From positions 9,469,501-9,533,500 of the forward strand of contig NZ_CP086136.1 of the NCBI RefSeq assembly GCF_017565645.3: 64,000 bases of DNA, read 5' to 3'. The DNA is from Bradyrhizobium barranii subsp. barranii. Lineage in GTDB: Bacteria > Pseudomonadota > Alphaproteobacteria > Rhizobiales > Xanthobacteraceae. Position 1 is the first letter of the stretch, and the number at the start of each line of letters is the position of its first letter. Positions 46,810-55,153 of the stretch are shown here, one piece after another. Made by a program: the position numbers and the translations under genes. The notes under the pieces are model-generated. The model was not told where the DNA came from, made no database searches, and worked only from the letters and a program-made list of their open reading frames with translations.

Positions 46810-48306
46810 ATGCAGTCTGGATGGCGCGACGTCACGACCCGCCGGCCGTGGCGGATTTCGGCGAAGCTGCAGATCATATCGTCCGTCGTGACGGTGATCG
46901 GCTTTTCCGCCATTTGCGTCAACGTCATGCTGGACATGCGCCGCGGCGAGGAGGCCCTCGCTCGGCAGACGCTGGACAATCTGGCCACCTCCATCGAAGC
47001 AGATATCAGCCGCAACATCGAGATCTACGATCTCTCCCTGAAGGCGGTCGCCAGCAACATGCTGCTGCCGGAGATCAACGCGGTCTCGAAGCCGATCCGT
47101 CACCTGATCCTGTTCGATCACGCCACCACGGCGCGGCACTTCGGCGCCATCCAGGTGTTCGATGCCGAGGGCAGGCTGACCATCGACGCCTCCACGCTCG
47201 ATCCCCTGCCGGAGAACCGGAGCGAGGAGGACTACTTCAGGGTTCATCGCGACGATCCCGACGCCGGCCTCTTCATCAGCCGTCCGATGCTTTTCCGCGG
47301 CGCCTATTCCATCGTGCTGAGCCGGCGCATCAGCGATACCGACGGCGGCTTCTTGGGGGTCGTCACCGGCTCGATCCGTTTCAGCTATTTCCACGAATTG
47401 TTCGAGCGCCTGAACCTCGATCCCGACGATACCATCACCGTGCTCAGGCGCGATCGCACCATCATGATGCGGCGGCCGTTCGATCTCGACGTCATCGGCA
47501 AGAATCTCGGGACGCAGCAGAGCTGGAAGGCCGACAATCTCAAGGCCGGCGGGTCCTATGCGGGCCAGGGTCCGGTGGACGCGACGCCGCGCCTCTACGT
47601 CCGCAGCACCGGCCCGGGTCCGCTGTTCGTGGTGGCAGGCAAGCCGCTCGCCGCCGTGTTCGAGCTCTGGCAGAAGGAAGCCTACCGCATCGGCGCCGTG
47701 GTCCTGGCGCTCATCCTGTTCATGCTGGCCTCGACGCTGGTGCTCGCCCGCGAGATCGGCCGGCGCGCCGATGCCGAGCGCAAGCTCGAGGAGATGGCGA
47801 CGACGGATGCGCTCACCGGCTTGAAGAACCGCCGCAAGTTCGATCAGGTCATCGACGTCGAATGGCGCCGCGCGATGCGCCAGAAGACGCCGGTCGCGCT
47901 GCTGATGATCGATGCCGATCACTTCAAGGCCTACAATGACACGTTCGGCCATCAGGCCGGCGACCAGGTGCTGGTCGGCATCGCGATCTGCATTTCCGAT
48001 TCGGTGCGGCGGTCCGGCGACTGCGCCGCGCGCTATGGCGGCGAGGAATTCGCAGTGCTGCTGCCGAACACCTCGGCCGCCGAGGCCTTCAATGTCGCCG
48101 AGACGATCCGCGGCAAGGTGCAGGGCTGGTCCGACGACCAGGCGATGTCGACGGTCTCCTGCGGGATTGCAGGCTTGGTTCCTACCACCGGCCTGGACTG
48201 GCCGGTCCTGGTCGCCGCCGCCGACAAGGCGCTCTATGCGGCGAAAGCCGGCGGCCGCAACCAGTCCGTGGTCGCGAGCCTTCCGAAGCTATCGCTGGTG
48301 GCGTGA
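46810..48306 (+). CDS. Membrane diguanylate cyclase with Cache sensor
   Basis: 498-residue c-di-GMP synthase. TM1 (~18-38) and TM2 (~295-315) flank a ~250-residue double-Cache-type periplasmic domain with PLPENRSEEDYFRVHRDD and GGFLGVVTGSIRFSYF. The GGDEF domain (~335-490) has DALTGLKNRRKFD and the intact A-site GGEEF in RYGGEEFAVLLP, so cyclase activity is expected. An inhibitory RxxD upstream of GGEEF is not obvious. It senses a small periplasmic ligand, by analogy with dCache proteins, and makes c-di-GMP. The phosphodiesterase encoded 1.2 kb upstream would act in the opposite sense. Confidence 0.93.
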   Translation: MQSGWRDVTTRRPWRISAKLQIISSVVTVIGFSAICVNVMLDMRRGEEALARQTLDNLATSIEADISRNIEIYDLSLKAVASNMLLPEINAVSKPIRHLILFDHATTARHFGAIQVFDAEGRLTIDASTLDPLPENRSEEDYFRVHRDDPDAGLFISRPMLFRGAYSIVLSRRISDTDGGFLGVVTGSIRFSYFHELFERLNLDPDDTITVLRRDRTIMMRRPFDLDVIGKNLGTQQSWKADNLKAGGSYAGQGPVDATPRLYVRSTGPGPLFVVAGKPLAAVFELWQKEAYRIGAVVLALILFMLASTLVLAREIGRRADAERKLEEMATTDALTGLKNRRKFDQVIDVEWRRAMRQKTPVALLMIDADHFKAYNDTFGHQAGDQVLVGIAICISDSVRRSGDCAARYGGEEFAVLLPNTSAAEAFNVAETIRGKVQGWSDDQAMSTVSCGIAGLVPTTGLDWPVLVAAADKALYAAKAGGRNQSVVASLPKLSLVA

Positions 48307-48317
48307 GGGGCCCCCTC

Positions 48318-48403
48318 CGTCATTGCGAGCGAAGCGAAGCAATCCAGACTGTCTCCGCGGAGGCAGCCTGGATTGCTTCGTCGCTTCGCTCCTCGCAATG
48401 ACG
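48318..48403. repeat. Palindromic repeat (type G)
   Basis: CGTCATTGCGAGCGAAGCGAAG / CTTCGCTCCTCGCAATGACG arms with inner GCAATCCAGACTG / CAGCCTGGATTGC. Almost perfect 86-base hairpin between the convergent cyclase and galU genes; it may also terminate transcription. This resembles the widespread CATTGCGAG-type rhizobial repeat. Confidence 0.85.
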
Positions 48404-48412
48404 AGTGGAGCG

Positions 48413-49288
48413 CTACTGCCCCAGATACTTCTTCATCTCCGCAATCAGCCCATCGCGCAGTTCCGGCCGCTTCAGGCCGTAGGCGATGTTGGCACGGAGG
48501 AAGCCGGGCTTGGAGCCGCAATCATGGCGCTCGCCCTCGAACTCGACGCCGTAGAATTTCTGCGACTTGGCGAGGCCGATCATGGCGTCGGTGAGCTGGA
48601 TCTCGCCGCCGGCGCCGCGCTCCTGGGTCTCAAGGATCTTGAAGATCTCCGGCTGGAGGATGTAGCGGCCGGTGATGGAGAGGTTGGAGGGCGCGGTGCC
48701 CTTGGCCGGCTTCTCGACCATGCCGTCGACCTCGAACATCTTGCCGGTGCGCTTGCCGACGCCGCAGATGCCGTATTGATGGGTAAGATGGTCGGGCACC
48801 GCCTCGACCGCGATGACGTTGGATTTTTCGCCGAGCGTTGAAGCCGTCTCGATCATCTGCTTCAGGCAGCCGGTCGTGTTGAGCACGAGCTCATCGGGCA
48901 GCACCACCGCGAACGGCTCGTTGCCGACGATGTCGCGCGCGCACCAGACCGCGTGGCCGAGACCGAGCGGCGCCTGCTGGCGGGTGAAGCTGACGGCGCC
49001 GGCCTCCGGCTGGTTCTGCGCCAGGATGTCCTGCTCGGCCTTCTTGCCGCGCGCGGCGAGCGTCGCGTCGAGCTCGAACATCTTGTCGAAATGATCTTCG
49101 ATGACGTTTTTGTTGCGGCCGGTGACGAAGATGAAGTGCTCGATGCCGGCTTCCCTCGCCTCGTCATAGACGTACTGGATCAGCGGCTTGTCGACGATGG
49201 TCAGCATTTCCTTCGGCATCGCCTTGGTGGCGGGCAGGACGCGGGTGCCGAGGCCGGCGACGGGGAATACGGCTTTGCGAATTTTCAT
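48413..49288 (-). CDS. galU: UTP-glucose-1-phosphate uridylyltransferase
   Basis: 291-residue nucleotidyltransferase making UDP-glucose for exopolysaccharide, LPS and cyclic glucans. The N-terminus KAVFPVAGLGTRVLPATKAMPKEM is the nucleotide-binding loop. KPLIQYVYDEA, FAVVLPDELVL (Mg site) and VEKPAKGTAPSNL also match. The ATG at 49288 is the normal start; the frame is open 255 bases upstream into the divergent promoter region. The galU gene is read away from a lytic transglycosylase gene. Ends KKYLGQ, as other bacterial GalU proteins. No operon partners. Confidence 0.95.
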   Translation of the reverse strand: MKIRKAVFPVAGLGTRVLPATKAMPKEMLTIVDKPLIQYVYDEAREAGIEHFIFVTGRNKNVIEDHFDKMFELDATLAARGKKAEQDILAQNQPEAGAVSFTRQQAPLGLGHAVWCARDIVGNEPFAVVLPDELVLNTTGCLKQMIETASTLGEKSNVIAVEAVPDHLTHQYGICGVGKRTGKMFEVDGMVEKPAKGTAPSNLSITGRYILQPEIFKILETQERGAGGEIQLTDAMIGLAKSQKFYGVEFEGERHDCGSKPGFLRANIAYGLKRPELRDGLIAEMKKYLGQ

Positions 49289-49488
49289 GGGACAGATCGA
49301 ATACCTGAGGACGTGAAGGGAGCAATGGTATCTTGCTAGCTTGTTTGCAGCCGCTAACAAAGGCGGATGTGGGGCCTCGCGCTCACAGAGTTGAGAAAAA
49401 GGCCGACACCAAAATTTCACCTTTGTTAAGCTATTGGCAACCGGTACCGGGCCTCCTGAAGGCGGATTTTCGGCCGGACAGGTAGGGT

Positions 49489-50874
49489 ATGATGCAATCA
49501 GTGGCAGCGCTGGCGAAACGTGCTGGATTTGTGACCGGCGCAATGATGCTTGCGGCCGCTGTGCTGCTGCCTGTCAGCGCGCACGCCCAGGCGCAGAACG
49601 GCTTGTCGAACCTGTTCGGCGGTATTTTCTCCGGCCCGAATCCGGCGCCTGCGCAAGCCCCGCCCGGCCCCGGCGGCGCCTTGCCATGGACCGGCGAGGA
49701 CGGCGCCTCCGGCCACCCGCTGATGACGGCCGCTGCGATCCGCGAGGCCGCCTCCAACTTCAACAATTGCGTCGCGGGGATGTGGCCCGATGCCGCACGG
49801 CGCAACATCACGCAGGAGAATTTCCAGCGTTTCACGGCGGGGCTCTCACCCGATCTGCGCATCATGGACCTGATGGACTCGCAGCCGGAGTTCACCAAGT
49901 CGATCTGGGACTATCTCGACATCCTCGTGAACGACAACCGCCTCGCCAAGGGCCGCGAGGTCCTCGCCAAATACAAGGCGCAGTTCGATGCCACCGAAAA
50001 GGCCACCGGCGTCGACCGCTACATCATCGCCTCGATCTGGGGCATCGAGTCCAATTACTCGACGCAGATGGGCGACCGCAGCGTGCTGCAATCGACCGCG
50101 ACGCTCGCCTGCATCGGCCGCCGCCAAGCCTATTTCAGGGACGAGTTTCTCTCCGCGCTGGAGATCCTCAACCGCGGCGATCTCAGGCCTGAGCAGATGC
50201 GCGGCTCCTGGGCCGGCGCCTTCGGCCCGACCCAGTTCATGCCGACCGCGTTCAAGCGCTTTGCCGTGGATGGCGATGGCGACGGACGGCGCGACGTCGT
50301 CGACAATCCCACCGACCTGATCGCCTCGACCGCCAACAATCTGAAGAAGGACGGCTGGCAGGCCGGCCAGACCTGGGGCTACGAGGTCGTGGTGCCGCAG
50401 GGCTTCAACTACATGCTGGCCGATCGCGCCAAGGCGATGACGATGGCGCAGTGGGAGAAGCTCGGGCTCAAGCGCCCGACCAACCAGCCCTTCCCGCATC
50501 CGGCCGAGAAAGCCTATCTGCTGGCGCCCGCCGGGGCGCAGGGCCCGGGCTTCCTGATGCTGCAGAATTACCGCGTCATCATGAAGTACAACCCGGCCGA
50601 GGCCTATGCGCTGGCGATCGGCCATTTCGCCGACCGCCTGCGCGGCGGCCAGCCCTTCGTGCAGCCCTGGCCGCGGCAGGAGCGCGAGCTGTCCCGCACC
50701 GAGCGGCTGGAACTCCAGCAGCTCTTGGCCCAGCGCGGCTTCTACAAGGGCACCCCGGACGGCCAATTCGGCGGCCAGACCCGGGAGGCGCTGCGCAATT
50801 TCCAGGCCTCGATCGGGGTCCCCGCCGATGGATTCGCCTCCTCGGACGTGCTGGATCGCCTCCGCGGGCGGTAA
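49489..50874 (+). CDS. Lytic murein transglycosylase (MltB/SLT_2 type) with peptidoglycan-binding domain
   Basis: 461-residue periplasmic enzyme cutting glycan strands of peptidoglycan with 1,6-anhydro ends. Signal peptide ~1-35 (MMLAAAVLLPVSAHA). Catalytic SLT_2 domain ~75-375: the acid Glu is in IWGIESNYSTQMG (~187), followed by CIGRRQAYFRDEFLSAL, WAGAFGPTQFMPT and DGDGRRDVVDNPTD. The C-terminal ~60 residues are a PG_binding_1 domain (LQQLLAQRGFYKGTPDGQFG). Lipobox absent, so it is soluble. It lies divergently from galU. The downstream SGNH-like gene follows after 170 bases and may belong to the same cell-wall group. Confidence 0.92.
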   Translation: MMQSVAALAKRAGFVTGAMMLAAAVLLPVSAHAQAQNGLSNLFGGIFSGPNPAPAQAPPGPGGALPWTGEDGASGHPLMTAAAIREAASNFNNCVAGMWPDAARRNITQENFQRFTAGLSPDLRIMDLMDSQPEFTKSIWDYLDILVNDNRLAKGREVLAKYKAQFDATEKATGVDRYIIASIWGIESNYSTQMGDRSVLQSTATLACIGRRQAYFRDEFLSALEILNRGDLRPEQMRGSWAGAFGPTQFMPTAFKRFAVDGDGDGRRDVVDNPTDLIASTANNLKKDGWQAGQTWGYEVVVPQGFNYMLADRAKAMTMAQWEKLGLKRPTNQPFPHPAEKAYLLAPAGAQGPGFLMLQNYRVIMKYNPAEAYALAIGHFADRLRGGQPFVQPWPRQERELSRTERLELQQLLAQRGFYKGTPDGQFGGQTREALRNFQASIGVPADGFASSDVLDRLRGR

Positions 50875-51045
50875 AACCGGCCCGAAAGTAACCCTGAACA
50901 GCGATTTTGCCCAATCGCCTTGACCGGGACGGCTGCTCCCCGGTGTATGACAGAAGAATCCGCAAAGAGAATCTGCCCGTTTGACGCCTGATTCCGCTAT
51001 TATATCGAGCCTGTCCCAATCCCCATTGCGCGTGCCTGAGATCGC

Positions 51046-52725
51046 ATGTCGAAGAAGTCCCTGTTCAAGGCGCTGACCGAAACCGGCCCGCTGATCGCGC
51101 TGGGGACGGCGCTTGCGATTCTGGTCTCCGTCGCGGGACCCGCCTCGGCGCAGTTCTTCAACTTCCCCGGCTTCGGCGGCCCGCCGCAGCGGCAGGCCCC
51201 GCCACCGCGAAACGGTGGAGGCGGCGGCTGGTTCGGCGGCGACTTCTTCGCGCCATTCCAGCAGCAGCAGCAGGCGCCGCGCCAGGATTTTTCGCGCGCG
51301 CCGGCACCAGCCAAGCGCGACACCACGCCCGACAAGAACGTGCTGGTGATCGGCGACGCCATGGCCGACTGGCTCGCCTACGGCCTCGAAGACGCCTACA
51401 CCGAGCAGCCCGACATGGGCGTGATCCGCAAGCACAAGACCACGTCCGGCCTGATCAAGTACCAGCCGAAGGGTGAGCCCGCGGACTGGGCGGCGGCAGC
51501 GAAGGGGATTCTCGAGACCGAGAAGCCTGATGTGATCGTCGTCATGCTCGGCCTCAACGACCGCATCTCGATCCGCGAGGCCGCACCCGACAAATCCGAC
51601 AAGGCGACGGACAAGAAGAACGACAAGGGCGCGCGCGCCAAGTCACCGGCCAAGCCGGGCGATGCTAAACCCGACACCGCCGCCAAGCCGGACGACAAGC
51701 CCGCCGACACCGACCTGCCGCAGGACGATGCCGACAACGCCGACACGCCGGCGGTCGCAACACCGGAGAAGACCGCGCGCAACCCGAACGGCCTCTACGA
51801 TTTCCGCGACGAGCGCTGGGTCGAGCTCTACGGCAAGAAGATCGAGGAGCTGGCCAACGTCCTCAAGTCCAAGGGCGTGCCGGTGCTCTGGGTCGGCCTG
51901 CCCGCAATCCGCGGCCCCAAGGGCACGGCGGACATGCTGTTCCTGGATTCGCTCTATCGCGAAGGCGCGGCCAAGGCTGGCATCACCTATGTCGATGTCT
52001 GGGACGGCTTTGTCGACGAAGCCGGCCGCTTCCTCCAGAAGGGCCCGGACTTCGAGGGCCAGATCCGCCAGCTTCGCAGCTATGACGGCGTCTATTTCAC
52101 GAAACCCGGCGCACGCAAGCTCGCCCACTATGTCGAGCGCGAGATCACGCGCCTGCTCGCCGGACGCTCCGGCCCGATTGCGCTGCCGAGCGAGCCTGCG
52201 ACCCCCGACACCAGCGCCGAGCCCGGCAAGCCCGCGCCGCGGCCGCTGGCGGGACCGATCGTGCCGCTGGTTGCGGCCTCGATCTCGGCCGATCAATTGC
52301 TGGGCGGACCGGGTTCGCGTCCCGCCGCCGTCGATGCGCTCGCCGCGAAGACGATGGTGAAGGGTGAGCCGCTGGCCGCGCCCGCCGGCCGTGCCGATGA
52401 TTATGCCTGGCCGCGCCGCGAAGTCGGACGCGAGCAGGCCAAGGGCGATACGCCGATGGCTGCTACGACGCCGGATGGTGCTGCTGCTGCTCCCGGTACG
52501 CCAAGCGCTGCCGCCGCGATCGCGCCGCCCAGACTCGCGCCGAAGAAGCCGCCGGTGCAGCAGCCGCAGCAGCCGGCCCAGGCAACGCCGGCATTCCGCG
52601 ATTTCTTCGGCTTCGGCTCTCCGCAGCCACCGCCGCGTCAATTCGCACCAGCGCCGCGTAATCCCAATCCCGCGATCCCGCGCCCGCCTGGTAACGTCGG
52701 GCGATCGGCGGAGATGTTCCGGTAG
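51046..52725 (+). CDS. DUF459 SGNH-hydrolase-like protein lacking the nucleophile Ser
   Basis: 559-residue exported protein. Signal peptide ~1-35. Residues ~40-95 are Pro/Gly/Gln-rich. The SGNH core (~100-375) starts VLVIGDAMADWLAYGL, where hydrolases have GDS, so the nucleophile Ser is Ala. It continues with VVMLGLNDRISI (GxND block) and GVYFTKPGARKLAHY (catalytic D/H-like block). An inserted 50-residue Lys/Asp/Pro-rich stretch (~182-230) separates the blocks. A Pro/Ala-rich C-terminal tail (~375-559) has no domain. DUF459 proteins are annotated as SGNH-fold; the Ser change argues for loss of hydrolase activity or an altered mechanism. It may act in the envelope next to the transglycosylase gene. 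Confidence 0.82.
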   Translation: MSKKSLFKALTETGPLIALGTALAILVSVAGPASAQFFNFPGFGGPPQRQAPPPRNGGGGGWFGGDFFAPFQQQQQAPRQDFSRAPAPAKRDTTPDKNVLVIGDAMADWLAYGLEDAYTEQPDMGVIRKHKTTSGLIKYQPKGEPADWAAAAKGILETEKPDVIVVMLGLNDRISIREAAPDKSDKATDKKNDKGARAKSPAKPGDAKPDTAAKPDDKPADTDLPQDDADNADTPAVATPEKTARNPNGLYDFRDERWVELYGKKIEELANVLKSKGVPVLWVGLPAIRGPKGTADMLFLDSLYREGAAKAGITYVDVWDGFVDEAGRFLQKGPDFEGQIRQLRSYDGVYFTKPGARKLAHYVEREITRLLAGRSGPIALPSEPATPDTSAEPGKPAPRPLAGPIVPLVAASISADQLLGGPGSRPAAVDALAAKTMVKGEPLAAPAGRADDYAWPRREVGREQAKGDTPMAATTPDGAAAAPGTPSAAAAIAPPRLAPKKPPVQQPQQPAQATPAFRDFFGFGSPQPPPRQFAPAPRNPNPAIPRPPGNVGRSAEMFR

Positions 52726-52741
52726 TTTTTCTGAATTGAGA

Positions 52742-52896
52742 TCTCGTGTCCCGGACGCGCTGCAGCGTGTAACGCTGCTGCGCAGAGCCGGGACCCAGCA
52801 CTGCGACATTCACCAAAGAATGGGCCCCGGCTCAGCAAAACGGCGTTACCGGGCGATGCTACGCATCGCCTAGGCCGCATTGCGTCCGGGGCACGA
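52742..52896. repeat. Palindromic repeat (type A)
   Basis: TCTCGTGTCCCGGACGCGCTGCAGC on the left and GCATTGCGTCCGGGGCACGA on the right, inner GAGCCGGGACCC / GGGCCCCGGCTC. It sits between the convergent SGNH-like and CsbD-like genes. Its centre differs from the copies at 17375 and 33921. Confidence 0.75.
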
Positions 52897-52913
52897 AAAA
52901 TTCGGGCGGTGGC

Positions 52914-53288
52914 TCAACCGTAATAGCGCCAGCGCGGCGGCGGGCGACGGGCGGGACGCGACATCATAAGCGCGAGTGCGAAGCCGATCCCGCCGGCGAT
53001 CAGCAGCGCACCGAGCGGATTGTCCTGCACCTTCTTGGCAATCGCCTGCGAACCGTCGCGCAAGGTCTCGGCCGGCTTGTCGTAGGCGTCCTTGGCGTAG
53101 CCGGCCGCAGTCTCGCCGGCGTCGCGCACGGCATCCTTGGCCTGGCCGTAGAGATTCTGCACGGTGCCGGCGGCTTCCCGCGCCTTGCCTGACGCCTGTG
53201 TCTGCGCATCGCCAGCGAGATCACCGACGGCGCCTTCTGCGCGCCCAGCGAATTCCTTGGCCGATCCGACGATCCGATCCTTGTCCAT
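52914..53288 (-). CDS. CsbD-like stress protein with C-terminal membrane segment
   Basis: 124-residue protein. The N-terminal 50 residues (MDKDRIVGSAKEFAGRAEGAVGDLAGD and on) are the CsbD-type small helical domain of general-stress proteins. A middle amphipathic helix region (~50-90) resembles DUF883/ElaB-like segments. A membrane helix (~93-112, LGALLIAGGIGFALALMM) and an Arg/Pro-rich tail end the protein. Expression is usually under the general stress response in this order; no promoter element could be confirmed here. Molecular role unknown. Confidence 0.85.
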   Translation of the reverse strand: MDKDRIVGSAKEFAGRAEGAVGDLAGDAQTQASGKAREAAGTVQNLYGQAKDAVRDAGETAAGYAKDAYDKPAETLRDGSQAIAKKVQDNPLGALLIAGGIGFALALMMSRPARRPPPRWRYYG

Positions 53289-53424
53289 GTTGCTCCTCCT
53301 CGGGGGTCAACCCAAGTAACCGATCAGGAGCAGCGCAGTTCCAAGCTTCTGCGAAAGTGTGTAGTCCGGACTACGCTTCCGCCTGCGCTCTTCGGGTTAC
53401 GGCGGGCCAGTCGCTCCATCCGGG

Positions 53425-54162
53425 CTACAGGATGAGCCCGCCATCGACCACCAGCGTCTGGCCAATGATGTAGGACGACAGCGGCGAGGCGAGGAACAGC
53501 GCCGCGCCCGCCATGTCAGCCGGCGTGCCCAATCGCCGCAGCGGAATGCGTGACAGCGCGCCTTCGAGCCGCTTGGGATTGTCGGTGGTCACCTTCGTCA
53601 TCTTGGTGTCGACGAGGCCGGGCGCGATACCGTTGACGCGGATGCCATCCTCGGCCCAGGCCTCGCCCAGCGTCCGCGTCAGTCCGACTGCGCCGGTCTT
53701 CGAGGCGTTGTAGGCGGGATTGCCCATGGTGGAATGATAGGCTGCGGTCGAGGACACCATGATCAGCGCGCCCTTGCTATCGCGCAGCATGGAGTGAAAC
53801 CGCGTCGCGCAGGCCATCAGGCTCATCAGATTGACCTCGACGACCTTGCGGAAGCCGGCCATCTCGAACTCGCCGCGGCGATAGAGCACCGCGCCCTGCG
53901 CGAGCACGAGCACATCGAGACGATCGAAAGACGGCTTGAACGCTTCCACCGCGCCGGCGTTGCCGACGTCGAGCTGCGCATAGGAAAGACCCGTGAGATC
54001 GGAGCCTTCTTGCGCCGAATATTCCGCGGGATGAGCACGCGTGCCGCAGACTGCAACTTGCGCGCCCTTGGCGCGAAAGGCTTGCGCGATGCCGTTGCCG
54101 ATACCGCTGGAACCGCCGACCACCAGCACCTGCTTGCCTGAGAAATCGAGCTCGTTCGCCAT
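53425..54162 (-). CDS. SDR-family oxidoreductase
   Basis: 245-residue short-chain dehydrogenase. The cofactor loop is VVGGSSGIGNGIA, followed by the Tyr-Lys pair in YNASK with Ser in VSST ahead of it, and the C-terminal VDGGLIL end. The usual NNAG motif is replaced by LVLAQGA, a variant seen in some SDR branches. ATG at 54162 has GGGGAGG eight bases upstream; the frame is open 63 bases further. It is divergent from another SDR gene. Substrate is unknown. Confidence 0.85.
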   Translation of the reverse strand: MANELDFSGKQVLVVGGSSGIGNGIAQAFRAKGAQVAVCGTRAHPAEYSAQEGSDLTGLSYAQLDVGNAGAVEAFKPSFDRLDVLVLAQGAVLYRRGEFEMAGFRKVVEVNLMSLMACATRFHSMLRDSKGALIMVSSTAAYHSTMGNPAYNASKTGAVGLTRTLGEAWAEDGIRVNGIAPGLVDTKMTKVTTDNPKRLEGALSRIPLRRLGTPADMAGAALFLASPLSSYIIGQTLVVDGGLIL

Positions 54163-54260
54163 CGCGGCCTCCCCTTTTGTCTTGCTTGTTTGACCTGTCT
54201 GCGGATCGATGCCAGCCTTGTCCATCTCAAAACAAGAAACAAGAGACGCGAGGAAACGGC

Positions 54261-55040
54261 ATGTCCGAATTCAAGGAGCTCAGCCGGTCGGTGAAGGGCC
54301 TGACCGTTCTCGTCACGGGTGCGGCGAGCGGCATGGGGCGCGCCACCGCGCGCGTGTTCGCCGCTGAAGGCGCGAACGTTGCCGTCACCGACTTTGACGA
54401 GCAGGGCGCGCTGTCCGTTGCCAAGGAGATTGCCGCGAACGCCGGATCCGCGAAGGCGTGGAAGCTCGATGTCGCCGATGGCGGCGAGATCAAGCGCGTC
54501 GTTGGCGATGTCGCGGCGCATTTCGGCGGGCTCGACATCATCGTCAACAATGCCGGCATCTCCGTGCGCGTCGCGATCGACGACGAGGCTTACGAAGACG
54601 CCTGGGCCAAGGGCATCGTGGTGATGCTGACGGCGCATCCGCGCATCGTCCGCGCCGCGCTGCCGCACCTGCGCAAGTCGAAGAGCCCGCGCATCGTCAA
54701 CATCGCCTCGACCGAGGCGCTCGGCGCCACCGCATTGCACAGCCCCTATTCGGCGGCGAAGGGCGGCGTGGCGAGCCTCACGCGCTCGCTCGCCGTCGAG
54801 CTCGGCCGCGAAGGCATCACCGTCAACTGCATCTGCCCGGGCCCGATCCGCACCGCCATCACCGACCGCATCTCCGAAGAGCACAAGACCATCTACGCCA
54901 AGCGCCGCACTGCACTGGGCCGTTACGGCGACCCCGAGGAGGTCGCGCATATGACACTGAGCCTGTGCCTGCCGGCTGCGTCTTTCCTCACCGGCGCGGT
55001 GATCCCTGTCGACGGTGGCCTGATGGCGCGCAACGCGTGA
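54261..55040 (+). CDS. SDR-family oxidoreductase next to the TfdA-like gene
   Basis: 259-residue short-chain dehydrogenase. Motifs are VTGAASGMGRATA (NAD(P) loop), NNAGIS, NIAST, YSAAK (catalytic Tyr/Lys) and PVDGGLMA at the end. AGGA lies nine bases before the ATG at 54261. It precedes the alpha-ketoglutarate dioxygenase gene by 113 bases in the same direction, so they may act in one pathway. That could be oxidation of a compound released by the dioxygenase, but the substrate cannot be read from the sequence. Confidence 0.88.
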   Translation: MSEFKELSRSVKGLTVLVTGAASGMGRATARVFAAEGANVAVTDFDEQGALSVAKEIAANAGSAKAWKLDVADGGEIKRVVGDVAAHFGGLDIIVNNAGISVRVAIDDEAYEDAWAKGIVVMLTAHPRIVRAALPHLRKSKSPRIVNIASTEALGATALHSPYSAAKGGVASLTRSLAVELGREGITVNCICPGPIRTAITDRISEEHKTIYAKRRTALGRYGDPEEVAHMTLSLCLPAASFLTGAVIPVDGGLMARNA

Positions 55041-55153
55041 GAGCCATGACGCTTAAGAGATATGCGCGCCGAGCGTTGACAAGTCCGGTCGCGGGAGTAG
55101 CTTTTTCACCGGCAGAGCGGGACCAACCGCTCGCGGTTCGCGGGAGAAACACC

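Noticed and set aside
54458..55153. Extension of the TfdA-like frame upstream into the SDR gene
   Set aside because: It is an out-of-frame reading of the SDR gene; ATG 55154 has GGGAG and the normal TfdA N-terminus.
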